Assembly (NCBI GenBank): GCA_964465125.1 | Contig: CAYXIO010000062.1 | Span: forward strand, 1-23,072 | Direction: 5' to 3' | Length of the DNA: 23,072 nt | DNA from: CAYOHG01 sp964465125 | Lineage (GTDB): Bacteria; Planctomycetota; Phycisphaerae; UBA1845; Fen-1342 | Shown: piece by piece, positions 16,317 to 23,072 of the stretch | Layout: every line of letters begins with the position of its first letter | How positions within the stretch are numbered: the stretch's first letter is position 1 | Notes under the pieces: model-generated | What the model saw: the letters and a program-made list of their open reading frames with translations, nothing else | Database searches by the model: none | Told to the model about the DNA's origin: nothing | Made by a program: the position numbers and the translations under genes

Positions 16317-17585
16317 TTACAGACAGGGTTGTCCGAAGCCCACCAGCAGAATCGACAGATCGGCCAGATCGATGAAGCCGTCGCGGTCCAGGTCGCCTTG
16401 TCCCGGCCCGCCGGACTGCCCGAAGTTGGTCAGCAGCATCGACAGGTCCATCAGGTCGACCACCTGGTCGCCGTTCAGGTCTCCAGGGCAGAGGTCGCCG
16501 ATCGCCCAGTCCTGCGCGCAGGTCAGCGCGTCGGTGCATGGCACGAGGTCAAGCATGTCGATCGAGTCGGATTGGAAGAGGCCCAGCGTCTCGGCGTGCG
16601 CGTAGAGATTGAACATGCCAAGGCCGAAGCTCACGAAGATGTCGCCCGGACCGCCGCGGCCGATCAGGCTCGGCGAGCCGGCGGCGAGGGTGAAGAGAAT
16701 CTGATCGGCTCCCGGGTCGAAGATGAAGTCGCCGTCCTCGAAGACGATCAGGCTGCTGATGTCGTCGTCGTTGACCAGCCCGAGATCGACCGGGGACGTG
16801 TAGAGGTACTCATTTCCACCAACGGTCGCATCGGGATCGGCGAAGATCGCGGCGCCGCTGAACGTGGACGGGCTCGCGCTCGTGAGAGAGAACAGCAGCG
16901 TGCCCGGCGGAAACCCGCGCGGCGTTGGTCCGGGTGCCGACGGAAGGGTCCCGCTGCCGCCATCGACGTTGCCGAGCTCCGGGGGTGTGAACAGCGTCGT
17001 GTCCGGCGAGGTGGTGGGGGGGTTGACCGCGAAATCGACGCCGCCCGCGTCGCCGTGGTTGATCACCAGGGAGTTGTTGGGCGAGAGCGAGCCACTCGGG
17101 CCGCGCATGCTGGGAAGCCCCGGCGGAATCGGACCGTTCCGGGTGAAGAGCAGCAGCGACATGTAGGCGTCGCCGGCTTCCTGGTTCTTGAGGGCCTGGT
17201 CCTGCACGTTGTAGAAGAAGCCCTGCGCGACCAGGGTCGGATCGGGCGGTACCGCGCCGACCGCGCTGCGTGTCACCGAGAAGATCAGGGAGAACGGGTC
17301 TCCGAACGTGAGGGTTGGCTCGAACCCAGCGAGGGCATCGACGTCGTCGGCCTCCAGCAGGCCGAGGCCGCTGAATGGGAAGACGACCGCGGGGAACGCG
17401 GCGGCGGGAGTCAGCAGGTCGCCGGCCTCCAGGAGCCCGCCGACGACTTCCGGCGAAGCTTCGTCGATCGTGAACAACGGAGCCAGCAGAGGTTCGCGCG
17501 CCGTGGGCTCACCGGCGAACGCCGGCACCAGTGTGAGCAGCGCCAGCGCGCCAACCCCGCCGCCCAGGCCAGACTTCCACTTCAT
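16317..17585 (-). CDS. Secreted protein with C-terminal dockerin-like EF-hand repeats
   Basis: This 422-residue protein has a signal peptide (MKWKSGLGGGVGALALLTL, ending PAFAG). Its main body, about residues 25-360, is Pro/Gly/Asp-rich and probably all-beta; I do not recognise it. It contains LIFSVTRSAVGA, LIVFEDGDFIFDPGADQILF and FSLTSASPSTFSG, which suggest a planctomycete PEP-CTERM-like surface protein. The C-terminus has two dockerin type I-like calcium loops, GDLNGDQVVDLMDLSMLL (368-385) and GDLDRDGFIDLADLSILL (397-414). Such tails are frequent in Phycisphaerae exported proteins and need not mean a cellulosome. GAGGGG precedes the ATG at 17585. Confidence 0.85.
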   Translation of the reverse strand: MKWKSGLGGGVGALALLTLVPAFAGEPTAREPLLAPLFTIDEASPEVVGGLLEAGDLLTPAAAFPAVVFPFSGLGLLEADDVDALAGFEPTLTFGDPFSLIFSVTRSAVGAVPPDPTLVAQGFFYNVQDQALKNQEAGDAYMSLLLFTRNGPIPPGLPSMRGPSGSLSPNNSLVINHGDAGGVDFAVNPPTTSPDTTLFTPPELGNVDGGSGTLPSAPGPTPRGFPPGTLLFSLTSASPSTFSGAAIFADPDATVGGNEYLYTSPVDLGLVNDDDISSLIVFEDGDFIFDPGADQILFTLAAGSPSLIGRGGPGDIFVSFGLGMFNLYAHAETLGLFQSDSIDMLDLVPCTDALTCAQDWAIGDLCPGDLNGDQVVDLMDLSMLLTNFGQSGGPGQGDLDRDGFIDLADLSILLVGFGQPCL

Positions 17586-17727
17586 GGGTTTCCCCTCACC
17601 CTTGGGTCGGAGACGCTTCCAGGACAGACCCGTCCAGCGTCATCGTACCCAGTCGACGCAGCCCTTTCGACTGGATTTTTCGGTCGCCGCCGATGGACGC
17701 ACGCGGCGCGGGGGGCGTGATGGACCG

Positions 17728-20475
17728 TTAGGGCCGGAGGGCACGGGCTGAAAGCCAGTTTGGCCAGCCCGGATCAAGCCGCAGCTTGACGCCCAGCATT
17801 TTCCCCAGGAAGCCGAACGTCTCGTCGTCACGCGTCCAGGAGCATTGCTCAAAAGCCGCGGTCGCCGTCGCGCGATCCCCGTCGATCAGCGCTCGGGTTC
17901 CGTGCAGAAAGTGAGCCGCCGCCAGCGGAAAGGGACCCGAAGACGGCTCGGTCGTTCCGGCGGGCAGCTCCGCCTCCACGTCGCTCCACTCGCACTGTCC
18001 GAGGATGTACTGGTGCAGCCGCATCGCGCCGGCTTCGCTCCAGCCCGCGCCGAGGCTCCTTGAGTAGCCAGGTGCCCCCGGCGGCTCAGGCGGCGCGTCT
18101 TCCTGGCCGAGCAGGACCCGCAGCACCGCAAGCAGCATCCGCTCGCCGGCGTCTGCCCGCGCGTCGCGCTCAGCTTGCTCGAGTGTCTCCCGCGCCGCAT
18201 CCGCGCGCCCCAGCCCGAGCTCTGACAAGGCCCGGTGGAACGCTGCTTCCGCCAACCCGCTCTCGCGCGTGTAGCCGCAGCGGCTGGAGAATCGCTCACG
18301 CATCCGCTCGAGGGCAAGCTCGTATTCGCCGAGCCAGAAGTGGATTCGCATCGGGTAGGCGAAGCGCTCCACCCAGTCGATCGCGAGCATCTTCAGACCG
18401 GGCGAGTCCATCCGCTCCCAGGCGGCCAGCGCCGCGCGCAGCTCGGCCCGCGCGTCGGCGCCCGGCAGGTGGGTGGCGACGCTCTCGTGATACTCGGCCT
18501 CCGCGACATACGAGCGGCCCGAAGTCGGCTCGACCTGCACCGCCTCGCGCGCCGCTTGCAGGCTCCGCTCGTACAGTCGCCGGGCTTCGTCGCCGGCCGC
18601 CTCGCCCTTCTCGTGAAGCAGACTCTCGGCGGCGAGCCGGTAAGTGTTGGCGAGCAGGTAGCGCGGATAGCCGCGCGACTGCTGAAGCCGGCAGCTCGTT
18701 TCGAGCGTCGAGCGGGCTTCCTCGAACTGCTCGGCGCGCGACTCGGGATGCGCGTACATCATGCGGTTGCGGGCCCGGCCCTGGTGCATCATCGCCTGTG
18801 AGAAGCGGTTGCCCAGCCGAATCGCCTCGCCGAGCGAGTGAATCGACTCGGGCAGGTTCGTCGACGCCAGCGCCATGCCGCGAAAGAAATGACCCGCCGG
18901 CGTTGCGTTGCCGCAGGCATCGCCCTGGGCGATCTGCGTGGCCATCAGGTTGCGGGCGCGCTCGCCGCGGCTCAGCACCAGCCGGTCATAGATCCAGGCG
19001 AGAAGGTAGTGCAGGTCGGCGTCGCGCCCGTTCTCCGCCACGAGCTGCTCGATCAGCTTCGCCGCCGTGTCCGGATCGTTGCGAATCTGGCTCAGCGCGC
19101 GGACCCGCGCCAGCAGCTCCGGCTGCCCGGCGAACGTCGTCAGCCAGTCGACTTGCGCGAGCACGCGTTCGCCGTCGATGTAGTCCTCCAGCAGCAAGCT
19201 CCAGGCGGCGTTCAGCCGCTCGTCCGCGTAGGAAACCAACGCCCAGCGCAACATCGGCGCCAGGATCAGCAGCAGACCCACCAGGCCGATCACGGCGGCC
19301 GTCGCCGGCCGTCGGCGAACCCAGCGCAGCGTCCGGCCCAGCGGCCCGACTCGCCGGCTGCTGATCGGGTAATCCTCGGCGTAGCGCCGCAGGTCGCGCG
19401 CCAGCTCCGCCGCGCTGCTGAAGCGCCGGTGCGGTTCCTTTTCGATCGCGCGCAGGCAGATGGTCTCCAGGTCGACCGGGATCGACGGCTCGTGCCTCCG
19501 CGGCGGCAACGGATCGCGGCTGAGAATCTGGTGCAGCAGCCGGTCGTACGATTCCGCGGTAAACGGCCGTTCGAGCGAAAGCAGCTCGTAGAGCGTCGCG
19601 CCCAGCGCGTAGACGTCGGTGTGCGGACCGATGCGGTCGCGGCTTCCGGCGATCTGCTCGGGGGCCATGTAGGCCGGTGTGCCGACCATCTCGCTGGAGA
19701 GCGTCACGCCGGGCTCGTCCAGCAGCCGCGCCAGTCCGAAGTCGGTGATGTGCAGCCGGCCGTCGCCTCCGAGCAGGAGGTTCTGCGGCTTGATGTCGCG
19801 ATGCACGACACCCTGCCGATGCGCGTGGTCGAGCCCCTCGGCCACTTCGGCGATCATCCGCGCCGTGCTGCGGTAGTCGGAGCTGCGGCGCAGGCTGCCT
19901 GAAACGCGCCACAGGCTGTGTCCGGCATCCACGGGCTGGTCGCGGCGCTCCTGCCGCTCGCGGATGACCTGGTCGAGCGGACGTCCCTCGATCAGCTCCA
20001 TGGCGTAGTAGAACATCCCGTTGCTGACGCCCTGGGCGTAGATGGGGACGATGTTGGTGTGATGCAAGCGGGCGGCGGCCTGGGCCTCCTTGTGAAAGCG
20101 GGCCACCGCGCGCTCCGAGGAGACCAATCCCTGGGCCAGCACCTTCAGCGCGACCACGCGGTTGAGCGAGATCTGCCGCGCGCGGTAGACGACGCCCATT
20201 CCGCCGCGGCCGATTTCGGCCTGGATCTCGAAGTCGTCGATGAGCGGGATTCCGTCGGCGTGTCGCGCGGGCTCGCTCCCTGCGCCGCCGCCCGTCACCT
20301 GGCTGTCCAGCGCGCGGGCCGCGCTGAGGTCGCCCAGCACGGCCCGCAGCTCACGGTATTTGCGGCGGCAGGTGCCGCAGGTGTCGATGTGTGCCAGCAC
20401 CTGCCGGGCGGCCTCGCACGACGCGCTGCCCTCGACGGTCTCCAGCAGCAGCTCGTCAATCTGTTCGCAGGTCAT
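17728..20475 (-). CDS. Ser/Thr protein kinase with N-terminal anti-sigma-type zinc finger and C-terminal TPR-like domain
   Basis: This 915-residue protein fuses three parts. Residues 1-50 hold an anti-sigma-type zinc motif, His29-x3-Cys33-x2-Cys36. Residues 81-365 form a PknB-like kinase: glycine loop GRGGMG (89-94), Lys111, HRDIKPQN (225-232), DFG (245-247) and APE (271-273). A membrane helix at about 391-413 separates the cytoplasmic kinase from a roughly 500-residue alpha-helical TPR-like domain on the other side. The kinase has a 25-30-residue insertion before the catalytic loop (about 172-202). The start at 20475 is preferred over the upstream in-frame ATG at 20823 because it overlaps the sigma-factor stop in ATGA and begins the zinc-finger domain. 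It probably controls the adjacent sigma factor by binding, phosphorylation or both; this is inferred from context. Confidence 0.93.
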   Translation of the reverse strand: MTCEQIDELLLETVEGSASCEAARQVLAHIDTCGTCRRKYRELRAVLGDLSAARALDSQVTGGGAGSEPARHADGIPLIDDFEIQAEIGRGGMGVVYRARQISLNRVVALKVLAQGLVSSERAVARFHKEAQAAARLHHTNIVPIYAQGVSNGMFYYAMELIEGRPLDQVIRERQERRDQPVDAGHSLWRVSGSLRRSSDYRSTARMIAEVAEGLDHAHRQGVVHRDIKPQNLLLGGDGRLHITDFGLARLLDEPGVTLSSEMVGTPAYMAPEQIAGSRDRIGPHTDVYALGATLYELLSLERPFTAESYDRLLHQILSRDPLPPRRHEPSIPVDLETICLRAIEKEPHRRFSSAAELARDLRRYAEDYPISSRRVGPLGRTLRWVRRRPATAAVIGLVGLLLILAPMLRWALVSYADERLNAAWSLLLEDYIDGERVLAQVDWLTTFAGQPELLARVRALSQIRNDPDTAAKLIEQLVAENGRDADLHYLLAWIYDRLVLSRGERARNLMATQIAQGDACGNATPAGHFFRGMALASTNLPESIHSLGEAIRLGNRFSQAMMHQGRARNRMMYAHPESRAEQFEEARSTLETSCRLQQSRGYPRYLLANTYRLAAESLLHEKGEAAGDEARRLYERSLQAAREAVQVEPTSGRSYVAEAEYHESVATHLPGADARAELRAALAAWERMDSPGLKMLAIDWVERFAYPMRIHFWLGEYELALERMRERFSSRCGYTRESGLAEAAFHRALSELGLGRADAARETLEQAERDARADAGERMLLAVLRVLLGQEDAPPEPPGAPGYSRSLGAGWSEAGAMRLHQYILGQCEWSDVEAELPAGTTEPSSGPFPLAAAHFLHGTRALIDGDRATATAAFEQCSWTRDDETFGFLGKMLGVKLRLDPGWPNWLSARALRP

Positions 20476-21080
20476 TCCGCCTTCGATCCGCCCAGGTCGG
20501 CGAGTCGCTCGCGCAGCACGTCCATCGCCTTGCTCAGCCGCGCCTTGGTTCCGGCCAGGGTCAGGCCGATCGCCTCGGCGATCTCCTCGCGCGGCAGGTC
20601 CTGGAAATAGCGCATGATGATGACGCTGCGGAGGTCTTCGTCGATCGTGTCGAGCACGCTCAGGATTCGGCCGGCGCGGTCGCGTTTCAGCGCCTTGCCG
20701 GCCGGCGTGGTGAGCGGGTCGATGGCCTGCTCGAATCCCGGCTGGACCGTGCGCCGGCCGCGGGCGCCGTCCGCGTGCGGACCGCGGCGCCTGCGCTGCA
20801 CGTCGATGCAACGCCGCCGGCAAAGCTGATAAAGCCAGCCGCGGATGCTCGTGGTCGGGGCCGACTCGGTCTCGAGGCGGCAGCAGCGCGCCAGAACGTC
20901 CTGGACGACGTCCTCAGCCGCGGCCGAATCCGCCAGCATGCGCCGGCAGAAGAGCCGCAGTTCGTCGCCGAAGCGCTGCTCCAGCGTGGCCAGCGCGGTC
21001 GGATCGCGCGCCTGAAGCTGACGCAGGAGCAGGTCATCATCGCGCGAGAGCTGGCTGACGGTGAAATCGCCATTGGACAT
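20472..21080 (-). CDS. ECF-type RNA polymerase sigma factor
   Basis: This 202-residue sigma-70 family protein has region 2 (about residues 25-98, with DELRLFCRRMLAD, AAEDVVQDVLARC and RGWLYQLCRRRCID) and region 4 (about 136-192, with IMRYFQDLPREEIAEAIGLT and TKARLSKAMDVLRERL). Between them is a 30-residue basic, Gly-rich linker. Regions 1 and 3 are absent, as in all ECF factors. GGGAG precedes the ATG at 21080. Its stop overlaps the kinase start, so the two are made together. ECF groups linked to Ser/Thr kinases are abundant in planctomycetes. I see no convincing GGAAC-type autoregulatory -35 on the coding strand upstream. Confidence 0.93.
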   Translation of the reverse strand: MSNGDFTVSQLSRDDDLLLRQLQARDPTALATLEQRFGDELRLFCRRMLADSAAAEDVVQDVLARCCRLETESAPTTSIRGWLYQLCRRRCIDVQRRRRGPHADGARGRRTVQPGFEQAIDPLTTPAGKALKRDRAGRILSVLDTIDEDLRSVIIMRYFQDLPREEIAEAIGLTLAGTKARLSKAMDVLRERLADLGGSKAE

Positions 21081-21158
21081 GCGCGCTCCCGCTCGGTCAG
21101 AAGATGGAACCTGCGTAGCCTACCCATCCAGCACTAGGCGCAGCAAGCCGAACTGGCG

Positions 21159-21632
21159 CTAATCGACCAGGAACTCGCGCTCGGGGTCCTTGACCGTCAG
21201 CACCGGGCAGGGGGCGTGCTGTACGATCCGCTCGGCCGTGCTGCCGATCAGCACGTGCCGCAGTCCGGTCCGCCCGTGCGTCGCCACGACGATCAGGTCC
21301 ACGAGGTTGTCGCGCGCGTAGCGGCACACCTCCTGCCACGGATTCCCGAACATCACGTCCGAGTGGATGCGCTTGTCGGCGCCGAGCTGCGACGCGATCA
21401 ATTGGTCCAGGTTCTTGCGGGCCGCGTTCATCAGCTCCGGCTCCGAGACCGTCACCGGAACCTCCGCGGCGACGACGACCGAAACATCCGGGCTCAGCGG
21501 CGGGGGAATCACGTGCACGATTCGCAGTTCGGCCCCGAAGACCTCGGCGAAACCGCGCGCATACTTGCCGCCGTGCAGCGACAGCGCCGAGAAATCCGTC
21601 GGCCACAGGATCCGCTTGGGGCTTACGATCAT
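21159..21632 (-). CDS. Universal stress protein (UspA family)
   Basis: This single-domain 157-residue protein has the Rossmann-like Usp fold. It begins KRILWPTDFSALS, the usual first strand and nucleotide-binding Asp. Near the C-terminus it has ATHGRTGLRHVLIGSTAE followed by HAPCPVLTV. This matches the ATP-binding pattern G-2x-G-9x-G-(S/T) with Gly120, Gly130 and Ser131, but Ala117 replaces the first Gly, a common substitution. It lies 79 bp upstream of the sigma-factor gene and 165 bp downstream of carbamate kinase, all on the minus strand. A TACAAT hexamer at 21752-21747 is a possible but weak -10 element. Confidence 0.93.
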   Translation of the reverse strand: MIVSPKRILWPTDFSALSLHGGKYARGFAEVFGAELRIVHVIPPPLSPDVSVVVAAEVPVTVSEPELMNAARKNLDQLIASQLGADKRIHSDVMFGNPWQEVCRYARDNLVDLIVVATHGRTGLRHVLIGSTAERIVQHAPCPVLTVKDPEREFLVD

Positions 21633-21796
21633 GATGCGCCTCGCTTTCGACGTGCCTAGCCGCCGCGACCGGTGCAGACGCGCGAGAAGACGTGGCAGGT
21701 GGTCCGTGCGGTCGCGGGCCGGCCTCGAGCTTTGCGGCTGAAGTTCATTGTACCGCCGTCGGCGGTCGGAATCCGCGCGTGGCTCCGCCCGGGGGC

Positions 21797-22759
21797 TCAG
21801 CCGCGCACGATTCGCGTGCCGTCGCGGCCGTGCAAGGCCGAATCGATCTCTTCCAGGTGGCAGATCACGACCTGGGCGTCGCGCGGTCGCGAGAATTCCA
21901 GAAAATCAAGACCGGCCTCGATTTTCGGCCCCATCGAGCCGGCCGGAAACTGCCCGGCGTTCAGATGCAGCCGGGCCTCGGCGGCGGTCATCCGATCGAG
22001 CGCACGCTGCGTCTTCTTCCCGTAATCCAGCGCGACCTTGTCGACGCTGGTCGCCATGACGAACGTCCGCGCGCCGATCTCGCGTGCCAGCAGCGCGGAA
22101 GTGAGGTCCTTGTCGATCACCGCCTCGACGCCGGCCAGCTCGCCGTGCTTGTCGCGCGCCACGGGAACCCCGCCGCCGCCCCCGACCACCAGCAGCTCAC
22201 CCGCGCCCGCCAAACGGCGAATCAGCTCAATCTCGGCGATGCGGCGCGGCCGCGGCGAGGGCACCACCCGCCGGAACCGCTTGCCCGAGACCTCCGTCAG
22301 CACCCAGCCGTGCGTGCGGCACAGCTCCGCCGCGCGCTGCTCGTCGTAGTAGCCGCCGATAGGCTTGGTCGGCCGGGCGAACGCTGGGTCGCCGCGGTCG
22401 ACCTCGACCGTGGTCACGATGGCGCTGAAGCGTGCAGCCAGCCCGCGGCGGCGCAGCTCGTTGTTCAACGAAAGGGCGATCATGAAGCCCATTCCGCCCT
22501 GGGTGTCGGCGACACAGATGTCCAGCGGGACGCGATAGCACTCGTGCGCGGCCAACTCGACGCGGCGCAAGACCTGCCCGACCTGCGGGCCGTTGCCGTG
22601 CGTGACGATCAGGTGCATGCCGGCGGCGATCAGATCAACCAGGATGCGGGCGGACTCCGCCGTCCGTTTGAACTGCTGGTCGATGCGGCCTTCCTCGTCT
22701 TCCGGGGAGATGGCGTTGCCGCCCAGTGCAACGACGATCGGCTCGCTGGCAGGGGACAT
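21797..22759 (-). CDS. arcC: Carbamate kinase
   Basis: This 320-residue enzyme interconverts carbamoyl phosphate plus ADP with carbamate plus ATP in the cytoplasm, usually as the last, ATP-yielding step of arginine, agmatine or purine-derived catabolism. Family motifs are GGNA (13-16), THGNGPQVG (53-61), the Gly-rich VVGGGGGVPV (191-200), VIDKDL (214-219) and GSMGPKIEA (274-282); the length is normal. The ATG at 22759 has no Shine-Dalgarno and follows a TATACT hexamer by six bases. No arginine deiminase or ornithine carbamoyltransferase lies in the window, so the pathway is unknown. Confidence 0.95.
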   Translation of the reverse strand: MSPASEPIVVALGGNAISPEDEEGRIDQQFKRTAESARILVDLIAAGMHLIVTHGNGPQVGQVLRRVELAAHECYRVPLDICVADTQGGMGFMIALSLNNELRRRGLAARFSAIVTTVEVDRGDPAFARPTKPIGGYYDEQRAAELCRTHGWVLTEVSGKRFRRVVPSPRPRRIAEIELIRRLAGAGELLVVGGGGGVPVARDKHGELAGVEAVIDKDLTSALLAREIGARTFVMATSVDKVALDYGKKTQRALDRMTAAEARLHLNAGQFPAGSMGPKIEAGLDFLEFSRPRDAQVVICHLEEIDSALHGRDGTRIVRG

Positions 22760-22765
22760 TCAGTC

Positions 22766-22771
22766 AGTATA
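22766..22771 (-). promoter_or_regulatory. Probable -10 element giving a leaderless arcC transcript
   Basis: TATACT reads on the minus strand from 22771 to 22766 and is six bases upstream of the ATG. Transcription would start at or next to the A of the start codon. The -35 region (CACTGA at 17 bp spacing) is weak. Confidence 0.5.
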
Positions 22772-22889
22772 TCGGACGGCTGGGCGGATCAGTGTACTAC
22801 GCCGGCGCAGTACGGCCCGGCGCCGTCGGCGTGCATGTTGCTCGATTGGACCGGCTTCGGACGCAGCCAAGAACCGGCTTGACATCTGC

Positions 22890-22925
22890 GGGGGGGGGGG
22901 GGGGGGGGGGGTGCCCCCCCCCCCC
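22890..22925. repeat. Poly-G/poly-C inverted homopolymer, probable assembly artefact
   Basis: Twenty-two Gs (22890-22911) are followed by TG and twelve Cs (22914-22925). Such runs are typical of two-colour sequencing no-signal reads and hairpin chimeras. Sequence to the right should not be trusted as contiguous with the left. Confidence 0.7.
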
Positions 22926-23006
22926 GGCCGGCAGTGGGGGGCAGGTTTAAATTCGTTGCGATGCGATTGGCCGTTTTAGTGTTTTAACCGGATCCGCCTT
23001 TGCCAC

Positions 23007-23070
<64 letters not shown>

Positions 23071-23072
23071 AG

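Noticed and set aside
16317..17585. A cellulosome component suggested by the dockerin-like tail
   Set aside because: No cohesin, scaffoldin or glycoside hydrolase is present, and such tails are common on unrelated planctomycete exported proteins.
21752..21766. ACCGCCGTCGGCGGT palindrome as a terminator after carbamate kinase
   Set aside because: Short stem with no T tract on the minus strand; it overlaps a possible -10 for the Usp gene and cannot be assigned.

Overview
The window is about 23 kb of GC-rich bacterial DNA and looks like a metagenome-assembled contig from a Planctomycetota bacterium, most likely Phycisphaerae or a relative. This placement rests on gene content, not a marker gene. 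The supporting content is: a secreted protein ending in two dockerin-like EF-hand repeats of the DLxDLSxLLxxFG type; an ECF sigma factor translationally coupled to a zinc-finger / Ser-Thr kinase / TPR fusion; a System II (ResB/CcsA) cytochrome c assembly operon; a large YD-repeat (RHS) surface protein; and several starts without Shine-Dalgarno sequences. I saw no rRNA, tRNA, CRISPR array, prophage or intact insertion sequence.

Layout. 1-2151 (minus): the N-terminal part of an RHS/YD-repeat exported protein that runs off the left edge and has two apparent frameshifts. 2216-4537 (plus): a metal-efflux operon with a strong promoter, an overlapping operator-like palindrome, an RcnR-type repressor and an ATGA-coupled P1B-type ATPase with an altered transmembrane metal site. 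4538-4893: no gene; a terminator-like hairpin and a 19-bp tandem repeat. 4894-7597 (minus): a type I ABC exporter with a PDZ-like insertion, followed by a small one-helix membrane protein. 7718-9648 (plus): a DegT-family aminotransferase and a PhzF-family protein. 9948-15311 (plus): resB, ccsA and a putative lipoprotein. 15529-22759 (minus, read right to left): carbamate kinase, universal stress protein, ECF sigma factor, sensor-like kinase, dockerin-type secreted protein and an exported glutathione peroxidase. 22760-23072: homopolymers and Ns that look like assembly artefacts.

How the genes work together. The repressor and ATPase form a self-contained, metal-inducible export switch, probably for Ni(II)/Co(II). 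ResB and CcsA carry haem across the membrane and ligate it to apocytochromes c. The sigma factor and kinase form a signalling pair whose trigger is unknown. The remaining genes are housekeeping or stress functions with no obvious shared pathway.

I found no convincing new multi-gene system. The least ordinary items are the P-type ATPase with GAC in place of CPC and a HVVSE motif in TM8, the PDZ-like domain built into an ABC exporter loop, and the His-rich leader of the RHS protein beside a metal-efflux operon.
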